From positions 1-64,000 of the forward strand of contig NZ_QQNA01000035.1 in NCBI RefSeq assembly GCF_003346515.1: 64,000 nt of DNA, read 5' to 3'. The stretch comes from Streptomyces corynorhini (GTDB lineage: Bacteria; Actinomycetota; Actinomycetes; Streptomycetales; Streptomycetaceae). The position numbers were made by a program, and so were the translations under genes. This document shows, in pieces, positions 52,431 through 61,865 of this stretch. Positions within the stretch are counted from its first letter, which is position 1; each line of letters begins with the position of its first letter. The notes under the pieces were generated by a model, which did no database searches, was not told the origin of the DNA, and saw nothing but the letters and a program-made list of their open reading frames with translations.

Positions 52431-53474
52431 ATGCGCCGTTACGAAAGGACCCTGGCCGCCGCCGTGCTGGCGACGGCCGTGGTCGCGGGAACGGCGGGCT
52501 GGGCGTCCGGCGACACGCAGCGCGCGGTGACCGGGCCGCCGCCCGGCAGCGCGGCCTGGCGCGCCGACACCTCGCTCGGCCGGACGCTGCCCGATCCGGC
52601 CACCGCGCCGCCCGGCCGGGTGGCCGCGTTCTTCGATGGGCTGACGCAACGTCAGAAAGGCTCCCTGGTACGGCGTCACCCGCTCGTCGTCGGCAATCTC
52701 GACGGCGCGCCGGTCGCCCTTCGGTACGCGGCCAACGCGCGGGCGATCCGCGCCGAGCACAGTCCCCGCTACGAACGGCTCGCGGCGCCCGGTCGGCACA
52801 TCCTCGCCTTCGATCCCCGGGGCCGGGGTCAAGTGGCCGAAGTGTACGGGGACTTGGCGACGGCCCGCCGGGTGTCCGTCGTCGTGCCAGGCGCCGACAT
52901 CGACGCGGCGAGCTTCGACCGTACGAAGAACCCGTACGGCACGCCCGCCGGTATGGCCGCCGCGCTGCGGGAGGCGACGAACGACCGTACCGCCGTGGTC
53001 GCCTGGACCGGTTACACCACCCCGGTCGGGGTCGGTCTGGACGCGGCCACCGGGGATCTCGCGGAGGCGGGGGCCGGACGGCTGGTCCGGTTCACCCGGG
53101 GGCTCGCGGCGGTCGGCGCCCACCGGCCGGTGCTGTTCTGCCACAGCTACGGCTCGGTGGTGTGCGGGCTGGCGGCCCACGAGGTGAACGCCTCCGACAT
53201 CGTGGTGTACGGCTCCCCCGGGATGCGCGCCGCCGATGTGGCGGGGCTGCGGACCGACGCCCGCGTCTGGGCCGCCAAGGACGCGTCCGACTGGATCTCC
53301 AAGGTCCCGAACGTCGAGTTCGCCGGGCTCGGCCACGGCGCCGACCCGGCGGGCCCCGGCTTCGGCGCCCGCCGGGTGCCCGCCTCGCTGGCCCGGGGCC
53401 ACACCGGCTACTTCGCGCCCGGCACCGACTCGCTGCGCGCCTTCGCCGCCATCGCGGAAGGAACGCTCCGATGA
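52431..53474 (+). CDS. Exported DUF1023 alpha/beta hydrolase
   Basis: 347 aa. The ATG at 52431 follows GGGAG. A signal peptide is present (RTLAAAVLATAVVAGTAGW). It is a clear paralogue of the protein at 47742: HPLVVGNLDGAPVALRYAANARAI, RHILAFDPRGRGQVAEVYGDL, VVVPGADIDAASFD, nucleophile elbow LFCHSYGSVVCGL, VYGSPGMRAADV, and GHTGYFAPGTDSL. The substrate is unknown. Its stop overlaps the acyltransferase start by 4 bp (ATGA), and the upstream palindrome links the pair to the adjacent two-component system. Confidence 0.86.
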   Translation: MRRYERTLAAAVLATAVVAGTAGWASGDTQRAVTGPPPGSAAWRADTSLGRTLPDPATAPPGRVAAFFDGLTQRQKGSLVRRHPLVVGNLDGAPVALRYAANARAIRAEHSPRYERLAAPGRHILAFDPRGRGQVAEVYGDLATARRVSVVVPGADIDAASFDRTKNPYGTPAGMAAALREATNDRTAVVAWTGYTTPVGVGLDAATGDLAEAGAGRLVRFTRGLAAVGAHRPVLFCHSYGSVVCGLAAHEVNASDIVVYGSPGMRAADVAGLRTDARVWAAKDASDWISKVPNVEFAGLGHGADPAGPGFGARRVPASLARGHTGYFAPGTDSLRAFAAIAEGTLR

Positions 53475-54757
53475 CGATCGCGATGGCGAAGACGGAGACG
53501 GAGACGGAGCCGGCCACGAAGACGGAGACGGCCACGAAGACGGTCACGAAGTTCGCCGCGGTGGCCGGGGCGATCGAGGCGCGCACCCCCGCCCACCGCG
53601 ACCGCGCGATCGACGGTCTGCGCGCCCTCGCGCTGCTCGCCGTACCCACCGGGCACTGGCTGCTCGGCGGCTTCACGCTCGACGGCGACGGCGCGTTGCA
53701 CAACGCGAGCCCGCTCGCCGTCTTCGGCGGCCTCGCGCCCGTCAGCTGGGTCCTCCAGATGCTGGGGATCTTCTTCCTGGTCGGCGGGTACGCGTCCGCC
53801 CTCTCGTACCGCCGCCGGAAGTCCACGACCGGTGCCTGGCTGCGGCAGCGGCTGGTGCGGCTGGGCAGGCCGGTGCTCGGGGTGACGGCGGTCTGGGCGG
53901 TGCTGCTCCCGGCGCTGTACGCGCTGGGCGTGCCCGGCACCACGCTGCGGACCGGCACGACGCTGGTGATCCAGCCGCTCTGGTTCGTCGGCGTGTACGT
54001 GGTGGTGACCGCGCTGACCCCCTACTGTGTGCGTACCGCGCGCCGACTGGGCGTCTGGGCGGCGGCCCCGCTGCTGGGGAGCGTCGCGGTGGTGGACTTC
54101 CTGCGGTACGGGCCGTACGCGCAGGACGTGCCGTCCTGGCTGAGCGTGCTGAACATCCTGCCGGGCTGGCTCTTCGCGTACCAGCTGGGCGTCGCCTGGG
54201 GCGAGGGACGGATCGGCCGGCGCGACGCGCGCGCCCTGCTCGTCGGCGGCGCGCTGCTGTTCGCGGCGCTGCTGGCCCTCTTCCACTACCCGGCGTCGAT
54301 GGTCGGGGTGCCCGGCGAGGCGCGCACCAACTCCCATCCGCCGTCGCTGCTGGTCCTCGCCCTGGCCGCCGCGCAGAGCGGTGCGGCGATCCTGCTGCGC
54401 GACCGGATCGGGGCGCTGCTGCGGCGGCCCGCGCTGTGGGCGCCTGTGGTGGTCGTCAATCTGTCGGCGATGACGATCCTGTGCTGGCACCAGACGGCGA
54501 TGCTGGCCGCCGCCGTGCCCGGCGCCGCGCTGGGCGGCGCGGTGACCGGGCTGACCACGGCGCCCGACTCGGTGGGCTGGATCGTGGCCCGGCTGGCGTG
54601 GCTGCCGCTCTTCGCCGCCCTGCTCGTCCTCATCGGGGGCCGCGCCCGCGCCTTCGACGGGCCGTGGGCGGCGGGCACCCGGGCGGCGCGGGCCCGCCGC
54701 GCGGCAGCGGGGCTGCTGGCGGCGGGCTTCGCGGTGTACGTGGTGAATTCCTACTGA
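53471..54757 (+). CDS. Acyltransferase 3 family membrane protein
   Basis: 428 aa from the ATG overlapping the preceding stop; ATG at 53483 is an alternative. Residues 6-30 are Lys/Thr/Glu repeats (KTETETE..., encoded by acggagacgg units). About ten membrane helices follow. Acyltransferase 3 marks are RDRAIDGLRALALLAVPTGHWLLGG (the family H-x-x-x-G region) and RQRLVRLGRPVLGVTAVWAVLLPAL. These enzymes O-acylate envelope or secreted carbohydrate or peptide. Together with an exported hydrolase under a membrane-sensing kinase, an envelope modification role is plausible. Confidence 0.85.
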   Translation: MTIAMAKTETETEPATKTETATKTVTKFAAVAGAIEARTPAHRDRAIDGLRALALLAVPTGHWLLGGFTLDGDGALHNASPLAVFGGLAPVSWVLQMLGIFFLVGGYASALSYRRRKSTTGAWLRQRLVRLGRPVLGVTAVWAVLLPALYALGVPGTTLRTGTTLVIQPLWFVGVYVVVTALTPYCVRTARRLGVWAAAPLLGSVAVVDFLRYGPYAQDVPSWLSVLNILPGWLFAYQLGVAWGEGRIGRRDARALLVGGALLFAALLALFHYPASMVGVPGEARTNSHPPSLLVLALAAAQSGAAILLRDRIGALLRRPALWAPVVVVNLSAMTILCWHQTAMLAAAVPGAALGGAVTGLTTAPDSVGWIVARLAWLPLFAALLVLIGGRARAFDGPWAAGTRAARARRAAAGLLAAGFAVYVVNSY

Positions 54758-54857
54758 GCCGGACCGCCCGGTCCACGCCGCGCCTCGGGACGCCGGGCCC
54801 CGCGGGACCCGAACCCCGACGCCGGGACGCGCTCGGCCCGGGACGCGGGACGCGGGG

Positions 54858-55886
<1,029 letters not shown>

Positions 55887-55892
55887 CAGGAT

Positions 55893-56357
55893 TCAGAGCC
55901 TCTCCGACGCCCGGTGGGCATCCGCGTAAAAACTGATCTTGTGGTCGAGTACGGCAACCGTGTCCCGCAGCTCCGCGATCCGGTTCAGGACATCGCCCCG
56001 GGTCCGCTCCAGCAGCTCCCGGCGCTCCTCGAACGTCTCGTCGCCTACCCGGATCAGCTCGGCGTACCGGACCATGTCCGCGACGGGCATCCCGGTCAGC
56101 CGCAGCTTGGTGACGAAGGACAGCCAGTTCAGGTCCCTGTTGCGGAACCTGCGCTGGCCGGTGTGGGACCTGTCGACGTGCGGCATCAGGCCGATGCGCT
56201 CGTACCAGCGCAGGGTGTGCGCGGTGAGGCCGGTGAGCGCGGCGACCTCACTGATCGTGTACTGATCGTCACCGTCGGCGCGTGGATACCTGGGCGGCGC
56301 GGCACAGGACCGCGCGGCTTCCGTCCGTACCGGGCTGCTCTCGTCGATCAGGGTCAT
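55893..56357 (-). CDS. MerR family transcriptional regulator
   Basis: 154 aa from the ATG at 56355-56357. After a short disordered N-terminus, the MerR winged helix is YTISEVAALTGLTAHTLRWYERIGLMPHVDRSHTGQRRFRNRDLNWLSFVTKLRLTGMPVADMVRYAELI, then a coiled-coil dimerisation helix ending HKISFYADA. No cysteine pair typical of metal sensors is present, so an organic effector is likely. It is co-transcribed with the aldo/keto reductase. Confidence 0.92.
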   Translation of the reverse strand: MTLIDESSPVRTEAARSCAAPPRYPRADGDDQYTISEVAALTGLTAHTLRWYERIGLMPHVDRSHTGQRRFRNRDLNWLSFVTKLRLTGMPVADMVRYAELIRVGDETFEERRELLERTRGDVLNRIAELRDTVAVLDHKISFYADAHRASERL

Positions 56358-56374
56358 GTCTTCCACGCTAAATC

Positions 56375-56392
56375 CTTCGAGTGCACTCGAAG
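56375..56392 (-). promoter_or_regulatory. MerR operator, perfect 18-bp palindrome
   Basis: CTTCGAGTGCACTCGAAG is perfectly symmetric and lies 17 bp upstream of the MerR start. TTGCTT to its right and TTTAGC to its left are in the position of promoter elements with the long spacer usual for MerR control. Confidence 0.75.
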
Positions 56393-56526
56393 CAAGCGGA
56401 AAGGACATGTCTTCACGGCGTGACCCGGCCGCGTCACCGGCCGCGTCACAGGCCGCGTCACCTGGCGCGGGTCCCGCCCCGAGGCCGGACGGCGCTCCTT
56501 CGAAGGCAGGGCCTAGGCTCGTCGCC

Positions 56527-57351
56527 ATGCAGAGCCTGACGATGATCGAGAACTGGCCCGTCCCCACCGCCGCTGCCGCCGTCGTGCGGGCGGACGGTAC
56601 CGTCGTCGGATCGTACGGCCCGACGTCGCGGCCGTTCCCGCTCGCCTCCGTGACCAAGCCGCTGACCGCCTACGCGGTGCTGGTGGCGTACGAGGAGGGC
56701 GCCGTCGAGCTGGACGAGCCGGCCGGGCCCGAGGGGGCCACCGTCCGGCATCTGCTCGCGCACACCAGCGGGCTGGCCTTCGACGAGCACCGCGCCGTCG
56801 GCGCTCCCGGCACCCGCAGGCTCTACTCGAACGCCGGGTTCGAGGTGCTCGGCGCGCATGTCGCCGAGGTGACCGGGATCCCGTTCGCCGACTATCTGCG
56901 CGAGGCGGTGCTCGAACCGCTGGGCATGGCGTCGACCTCCCTGACGGCGGACGGTTCGCCCGCCAGGGACGGCGTGTCGACCGTGGACGATCTGGTCAGG
57001 TTCGCCGCCGAACTCCAGGCGCCCCGGCTGCTGGACGCGCGTACGGTGCTGGAGGCCATGACCGTCGTCCACCCCGGGCTCTCCGGGGTGCTGCCGGGCT
57101 ACGGGCACCAGAAGAACAACGACTGGGGGCTGGGCTTCGAGATCCGGGACACCAAGTCCCCGCACTGGACGGGCGCTTCGTCCTCGCCGCACACGTTCGG
57201 GCACTTCGGCCAGTGCGGCACGTTCCTGTGGGTCGACCCGGAGGCGGGCGCGGCCTGCGTGGCGCTGGCCGACCGGCCCTTCGGGCCGTGGGCGATCGAG
57301 GCGTGGCCGCCGTTCACGGACGCGGTGCTGGCGGAGCTGCGCACGGCCTGA
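56527..57351 (+). CDS. Serine hydrolase (class C beta-lactamase-like)
   Basis: 274 aa from the ATG at 56527; TAGGCT at 56514-56519 leaves seven bases, indicating a leaderless mRNA. The open frame upstream overlaps the MerR promoter and is rejected. The SxxK motif is SVTK (Ser41, Lys44), with the YxN motif as YSNAGFEVLG and a later HxG-like GHFGQCGTFLWVDP. It has no signal peptide, so it is a cytoplasmic esterase or peptidase-type member rather than a secreted beta-lactamase. Confidence 0.87.
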   Translation: MQSLTMIENWPVPTAAAAVVRADGTVVGSYGPTSRPFPLASVTKPLTAYAVLVAYEEGAVELDEPAGPEGATVRHLLAHTSGLAFDEHRAVGAPGTRRLYSNAGFEVLGAHVAEVTGIPFADYLREAVLEPLGMASTSLTADGSPARDGVSTVDDLVRFAAELQAPRLLDARTVLEAMTVVHPGLSGVLPGYGHQKNNDWGLGFEIRDTKSPHWTGASSSPHTFGHFGQCGTFLWVDPEAGAACVALADRPFGPWAIEAWPPFTDAVLAELRTA

Positions 57352-57399
57352 CGCTCCCGGCCCGACAGGCACGGCCGGCACACACGGCTGGCGCTCACG

Positions 57400-57483
57400 G
57401 CCCGGCACGCGGCGACCCGGTACACGGCGGCCCGGCACGCGGCGGCCCGGCACGCGGCGGCCCGGCACGCGGCGGCCCGGCAC
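57400..57483. repeat. 15-bp tandem repeat
   Basis: About five copies of gcacgcggcggcccg, the last three identical, between the convergent serine hydrolase and pirin genes. Confidence 0.85.
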
Positions 57484-57510
57484 CTCCAGCTGACGCCGCC
57501 CGGCCGCCGG

Positions 57511-58170
57511 TCAGCCCGGCAGCTCCCAGAGCAGCGCCTCCGCGCCCGCCGGGCCCGCCACCAGCTCCGGTCCCGCCCCGCCCGTGATCCGGGCCGAGTC
57601 GCCGGGCCCCAGAAGCTCCCCGTCGAGCCGGGCGCCGCCGCGCACCACATGGAGGTACACGTACGGCGCCCCGGGCAGGGCGCGGCGCTCGCCCGCGCCC
57701 GGACGCCACACGCGCAGGGCCGCCCCGGCCCGTTCCACGGGGTACGGCACCGCGTCGCGGACGCCCCGTACCACCTCGTACTCCGGCTCGCCGCCCGGTT
57801 CCAGGGGCGTGAGCCACATCTGTACGAAGACCAGCGGCTCCTGGCAGTCGTTGCGCTCCACGTGCCGTACCCCGGAGGCGGATCCGAGCCGCTGGAGGTC
57901 GCCCGCGCGCACCACGGTGGCGTGGCCCGCCGAGTCGCGGTGGGTCAGCTCACCGGTCACCACCCAGGTGACGATCTCGGTGTGGCTGTGCGGGTGTTCG
58001 TCAAAACCCGCGCCGGGCGCGAGGCGCTCCTCGTTGCAGGCGAGAAGCGCGCCGAAGCGCAGGTTGTCCGGGTCGTAGAAACGCCCGAAGGAGAAGGCGT
58101 GCAGGGATTCGACGCCTGCCGCCGCGTCGCCCCCCGCGTACCGCTGGGCCGCGTGCCGTACGAGAATCAC
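57511..58170 (-). CDS. Pirin family protein
   Basis: 219 aa from the GTG at 58168-58170; TACGGT six bases upstream on its strand supports a leaderless start there (a GTG two codons earlier overlaps the -10). Cupin metal ligands are in the pirin pattern: GFDEHPHSHTEIVTWVVTGELTHRDSAGH (His cluster), then GVRHVERNDCQEPLVFVQMWLTP. Pirins are Fe-binding bicupins, some with quercetinase activity and some acting as redox-sensitive regulators; one interacts with pyruvate dehydrogenase E1 in Serratia. No function is established here. Confidence 0.87.
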   Translation of the reverse strand: MILVRHAAQRYAGGDAAAGVESLHAFSFGRFYDPDNLRFGALLACNEERLAPGAGFDEHPHSHTEIVTWVVTGELTHRDSAGHATVVRAGDLQRLGSASGVRHVERNDCQEPLVFVQMWLTPLEPGGEPEYEVVRGVRDAVPYPVERAGAALRVWRPGAGERRALPGAPYVYLHVVRGGARLDGELLGPGDSARITGGAGPELVAGPAGAEALLWELPG

Positions 58171-58227
58171 AGCCACACCGTAGCCCCGGGCCCGCACCCT
58201 CCCGTCCCGATGAGGCAGTCTTGTCCC

Positions 58228-59415
58228 GTGCCAGAAGCCTCGAACGAACCCCTTCCGCATCCGCATCCCGCGACCCTGCGGCGACTGGAGCGGTCCTCCG
58301 GCCGGCTCGCCGCGGACGCCATCGCCCGCATGGACGAGACGCTGCCGTGGTACCGGGCGATGCCGCCGGAGAACCGTTCGTGGATCGGGCTGGTCGCCCA
58401 GGCGGGGATCGCCGCGTTCACCGAGTGGTTCCGGCATCCGGAGACCCCGCAGGCGATCTCGACCGATGTCTTCGGTACGGCGCCGCGCGAGCTGACGCGG
58501 GCGATCACTTTGCGCCAGACCGTGGAGATGGTGCGTACCTCGATCGAGGTCATGGAGAGCGCGGTCGGCGAGGTCGCCGCGCCGGGCGACGAGTCCGTGC
58601 TGCGCGAGGCGCTGCTGGTCTACGCGCGGGAGATCGCCTTCGCGACCGCCCAGGTGTACGCGCAGGCCGCCGAGGCACGCGGCGCGTGGGACGCGCGGCT
58701 GGAGTCGCTGGTCGTCAACGCGGTGCTCTCAGGCGAGGCGGACGAGGGCACGATCTCGCGGGCGGCGGCCCTCGGCTGGAACTCCCCGGAACACGTCTGC
58801 GTACTGCTCGGCACCGCCCCCGACGGGGACAGCGAGCTGACGGTGGAGGCGATCCGCCGGGCCTCCCGGCACGCCAAGCTCCAGGTGCTCACGGGCGTGC
58901 TGGGCAACCGGCTCGTGGTGATCGCCGGAGGCAGCGACAATCCGCTCCAGGTGGCCAAGGCGCTGATCGGCCCGTACGCGGCCGGTGCCGTCGTGGCGGG
59001 TCCCGTGGTGCCCGATCTGCTGGCCGCGACGAAGTCGGCGCAGGCCGCCGCAGCCGGGCTCAAAGCGTGTTTCGCCTGGCAGGACGCGCCGCGTCCGGTC
59101 CTCGCGGACGATCTGCTGCCGGAGCGCGCGATCGCCTCCGATCCTGCCGCGCGCGAGCAGCTGGTGGAGGAGATCTACAGACCGCTGGAGGAGGCCGGGT
59201 CGGCGCTGCTGGAGACTCTGAGTGTCTATCTGGAGCAGGCGAGCAGCCTGGAGGGCGCCGCGCGGATGCTCTTCGTCCATCCCAACACCGTGCGCTACCG
59301 GCTCCGACGTGTGACTGACGTCACCGGGTGGTCACCGTCCGACGTCAGGTCGGCGTTCACACTGAGGATCGCTCTGATTCTGGGGCGCTTGGCCGACGGC
59401 GATCCACGGTCATAG
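58228..59415 (+). CDS. fasR: FasR, PucR-type activator of the fatty acid synthase operon
   Basis: 395 aa from the GTG at 58228 (an ATG six codons upstream is less likely). The N-terminal regulatory domain is RRLERSSGRLAADAIARMDETLPWYRAMPPENRSWIGLVAQAGIAAFTEWFRHPE. The C-terminal PucR-type HTH is ETLSVYLEQASSLEGAARMLFVHPNTVRYRLRRVTDVTGWSPSDVRSAFTLRIALIL. Sequence and position directly before fabD-fabH-acpP-fabF identify it as the FasR orthologue (SCO2386 in S. coelicolor), the transcriptional activator of that operon. Confidence 0.92.
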   Translation: MPEASNEPLPHPHPATLRRLERSSGRLAADAIARMDETLPWYRAMPPENRSWIGLVAQAGIAAFTEWFRHPETPQAISTDVFGTAPRELTRAITLRQTVEMVRTSIEVMESAVGEVAAPGDESVLREALLVYAREIAFATAQVYAQAAEARGAWDARLESLVVNAVLSGEADEGTISRAAALGWNSPEHVCVLLGTAPDGDSELTVEAIRRASRHAKLQVLTGVLGNRLVVIAGGSDNPLQVAKALIGPYAAGAVVAGPVVPDLLAATKSAQAAAAGLKACFAWQDAPRPVLADDLLPERAIASDPAAREQLVEEIYRPLEEAGSALLETLSVYLEQASSLEGAARMLFVHPNTVRYRLRRVTDVTGWSPSDVRSAFTLRIALILGRLADGDPRS

Positions 59416-59416
59416 A

Positions 59417-59440
59417 CTTTTTGTCGTACTCCAACAATTC
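59417..59440 (+). promoter_or_regulatory. Candidate FasR site upstream of fabD
   Basis: In the 84-bp fasR-fabD gap, the unusually AT-rich segment around TTGTCGTACTCCAACAATT contains the inverted pair TTGT...ACAA. FasR is known to bind in this gap in S. coelicolor; the exact boundaries here are inferred. Confidence 0.4.
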
Positions 59441-59499
59441 CCCCAGCGGTTCTTCGTTCCCCTCCCCACGGGCGGCGGGGACCGTCTACAGGAGAGAGT

Positions 59500-60447
59500 G
59501 TGAGTGTGCTCGTACTCGTCGCTCCCGGCCAAGGCGCTCAGACGCCCGGCTTCCTGACTCCCTGGCTCGATCTGCCCGGTGCCGAAGCCCGGCTGCGGGC
59601 CTGGTCGGCCGCGCTCGACGTCGATCTGGTCCACTACGGCACGAAAGCCGACGCGGACGAGATCCGCGACACCTCGGTCGCCCAGCCGCTGCTGGTGGCC
59701 GCCGCGCTGCTGTCGGCGCGTCAGCTCTTCCCCGCCACCGAGGACGTCGTGCGTGACGTGGGCGTCACGGCGGGCCACAGCGTCGGCGAGCTGGCCGCGA
59801 CGGCGCTCGCCGGGGTCCTGGACGACGACGCCGCGATGCGGCTCGTGCGGGTGCGCGCGCTGGCGATGGCCGAGGCCGCGGCCGCCGCGCAGACCGGTAT
59901 GTCGGCGCTGCTCGGCGGCGCCCCCGACACCACGCTCGCGCATCTCGACCGGCTCGGTCTGACGCCGGCGAACGTGAACGGCGCCGGTCAGATCGTCGCC
60001 GCGGGCACGCTCGAACAGCTCGCCGCGCTCGCCGAGGACAAGCCGGAGGGCGTACGGCGCGTGGTCGCGCTGAAGGTCGCCGGGGCGTTCCACACCAGCC
60101 ACATGGCGCCCGCGGTCGCCGCCCTCGAAGCGGCCGCCGCGCCGCTGACGCCCGCCGACCCGCTCGTACCGTACGTTTCCAACAGCGACGGGCGGGCCGT
60201 CGCCACCGGACCCGAGGTGCTGAACCGACTGGTCGGTCAGATCGCCAACCCGGTGCGCTGGGACCTGTGCATGGAGACCTTCCAGGCGCGCGGCGTGACC
60301 GCACTGCTCGAACTGTGCCCCGGTGGCACCCTCACCGGCATCGCGAAGCGCGCGCTGCCGGGAGTGAAGACCCTCGCGCTGAAGACCCCCGACGACCTCG
60401 ACGCCGCCCGCGCGCTGATCGCCGAACACTCCTCCACGGCTGAATAG
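59500..60447 (+). CDS. fabD: Malonyl-CoA:ACP transacylase FabD
   Basis: 315 aa from the GTG at 59500, preceded by AGGAG. Features are the N-terminal LVAPGQGAQTPGFL, the nucleophile elbow TAGHSVGELAAT (Ser about 94), GAFHTSHMAPA (catalytic His) and LELCPGGTLTGIAKRALPGVK. It transfers malonyl groups from CoA to AcpP, supplying extender units to FabH and FabF, and may also serve type II polyketide synthases in streptomycetes. First gene of fabD-fabH-acpP-fabF; 13 bp to fabH. Confidence 0.95.
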   Translation: MSVLVLVAPGQGAQTPGFLTPWLDLPGAEARLRAWSAALDVDLVHYGTKADADEIRDTSVAQPLLVAAALLSARQLFPATEDVVRDVGVTAGHSVGELAATALAGVLDDDAAMRLVRVRALAMAEAAAAAQTGMSALLGGAPDTTLAHLDRLGLTPANVNGAGQIVAAGTLEQLAALAEDKPEGVRRVVALKVAGAFHTSHMAPAVAALEAAAAPLTPADPLVPYVSNSDGRAVATGPEVLNRLVGQIANPVRWDLCMETFQARGVTALLELCPGGTLTGIAKRALPGVKTLALKTPDDLDAARALIAEHSSTAE

Positions 60448-60460
60448 GAGCCAGAGAGCA

Positions 60461-61462
60461 ATGTCGAAGATCAAGCCCGGCAAGGGCGCTCCGTACGCGC
60501 GGATCATGGGGGTGGGCGGCTACCGCCCGACCCGGGTCGTGCCCAACGAGGTGATCCTCGAAACGATCGACTCGTCCGACGAGTGGATCCGCTCCCGTTC
60601 CGGTATCGCCAGCCGCCACTGGGCCTCCCCCGAGGAGACCGTCGCCGCGATGTCCATCGAGGCGTCCGGCAAGGCCATCGCGGACGCGGGGATCACCCCG
60701 GAGCAGATCGGTGGCGTGATCGTCTCCACCGTCTCGCACTTCAAGCAGACCCCCGCCGTCGCGACGGAGATCGCGGACCGGATCGGCGCGGGCCGGCCCG
60801 CCGCGTTCGACATCTCCGCGGGCTGCGCCGGCTTCGGCTACGGCCTGACCCTGGCCAAGGGCATGGTCGTGGACGGATCGGCCGAATACGTGCTGGTCAT
60901 CGGCGTGGAGCGGCTCTCCGACCTGACCGACCTGGAGGACCGCGCGACGGCCTTCCTGTTCGGTGACGGCGCGGGCGCCGTGGTCGTCGGACCGGCGAAG
61001 GAGCCGATGATCGGCCCCACGGTCTGGGGATCCGAGGGCGACAAGTCGGACACCATCAAGCAGACCGTGCCGTGGGACGACTACCGTGAGGGCAGGCCGG
61101 AGAAGTTTCCGGCCATCACCCAGGAAGGCCAGGCGGTCTTCCGCTGGGCCGTCTTCGAGATGGCGAAGGTCGCCCAGCAGGCGCTGGACGCCGCCGGAAT
61201 CACCTCGGATGAACTGGATGTCTTCATTCCGCACCAGGCCAATATGCGGATCATCGACTCGATGGTGAAGACACTCAAGCTGCCGGAGAGCGTCACGGTC
61301 GCGCGTGACGTGGAGACCACCGGCAACACGTCGGCCGCCTCGATCCCGCTCGCGATGGAGCGGCTCCTGGCGACCGGTCAGGCGAGGAGCGGCGACACCG
61401 CGCTCATCATCGGCTTCGGGGCGGGTCTCGTCTACGCCGCGACGGTCGTTACCCTCCCCTAG
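60461..61462 (+). CDS. fabH: Beta-ketoacyl-ACP synthase III FabH
   Basis: 333 aa. The ATG follows GGAGCCAGAGAG. Catalytic triad: Cys122 (DISAGCAGFGYGL), His about 258 (FIPHQANMRIID) and Asn in VETTGNTSAASIPLAMERLL. It condenses acyl-CoA starters (acetyl-, isobutyryl-, methylbutyryl-CoA in Streptomyces) with malonyl-ACP and so sets the branched-chain fatty acid profile. Second gene of the operon. Confidence 0.96.
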   Translation: MSKIKPGKGAPYARIMGVGGYRPTRVVPNEVILETIDSSDEWIRSRSGIASRHWASPEETVAAMSIEASGKAIADAGITPEQIGGVIVSTVSHFKQTPAVATEIADRIGAGRPAAFDISAGCAGFGYGLTLAKGMVVDGSAEYVLVIGVERLSDLTDLEDRATAFLFGDGAGAVVVGPAKEPMIGPTVWGSEGDKSDTIKQTVPWDDYREGRPEKFPAITQEGQAVFRWAVFEMAKVAQQALDAAGITSDELDVFIPHQANMRIIDSMVKTLKLPESVTVARDVETTGNTSAASIPLAMERLLATGQARSGDTALIIGFGAGLVYAATVVTLP

Positions 61463-61540
61463 GCACCGGATCCGTCCGGAGCCCGCAACCGCTGTTCCCT
61501 ATCACCCTCATATCCTCCGCTTACTACAAAGGAGCGCCCC

Positions 61541-61789
61541 ATGGCCTTCACCCAGGAACAGATCGTCGAGGGTCTCGGCGAGATCGTCAACGAGATCGCC
61601 GGCATCCCGGCGGAGGACGTCCAGCTGGACAAGTCCTTCACCGACGACCTGGACGTCGACTCGCTGTCCATGGTCGAGGTCGTCGTCGCCGCCGAAGAGC
61701 GCTTCGACGTCAAGATCCCGGACGACGACGTCAAGAACCTGAAGACGGTCGGCGACGCCGCCGACTACATCGCGAAGCACCAGTCCTGA
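61541..61789 (+). CDS. acpP: Acyl carrier protein AcpP
   Basis: 82 aa, acidic four-helix carrier. The phosphopantetheine attachment Ser41 lies in DDLDVDSLSMVEVVVAAEERFDVKIPD. It carries growing acyl chains for the adjacent FabD, FabH and FabF. The ATG follows AAAGGAG. Confidence 0.97.
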   Translation: MAFTQEQIVEGLGEIVNEIAGIPAEDVQLDKSFTDDLDVDSLSMVEVVVAAEERFDVKIPDDDVKNLKTVGDAADYIAKHQS

Positions 61790-61865
61790 CCCGACAGCGC
61801 GGCTGACGCCACCCGGTGGTGGCGCCGTAAATTCAGCACCCTCTACACGTGGAGAAAGAATTCCA

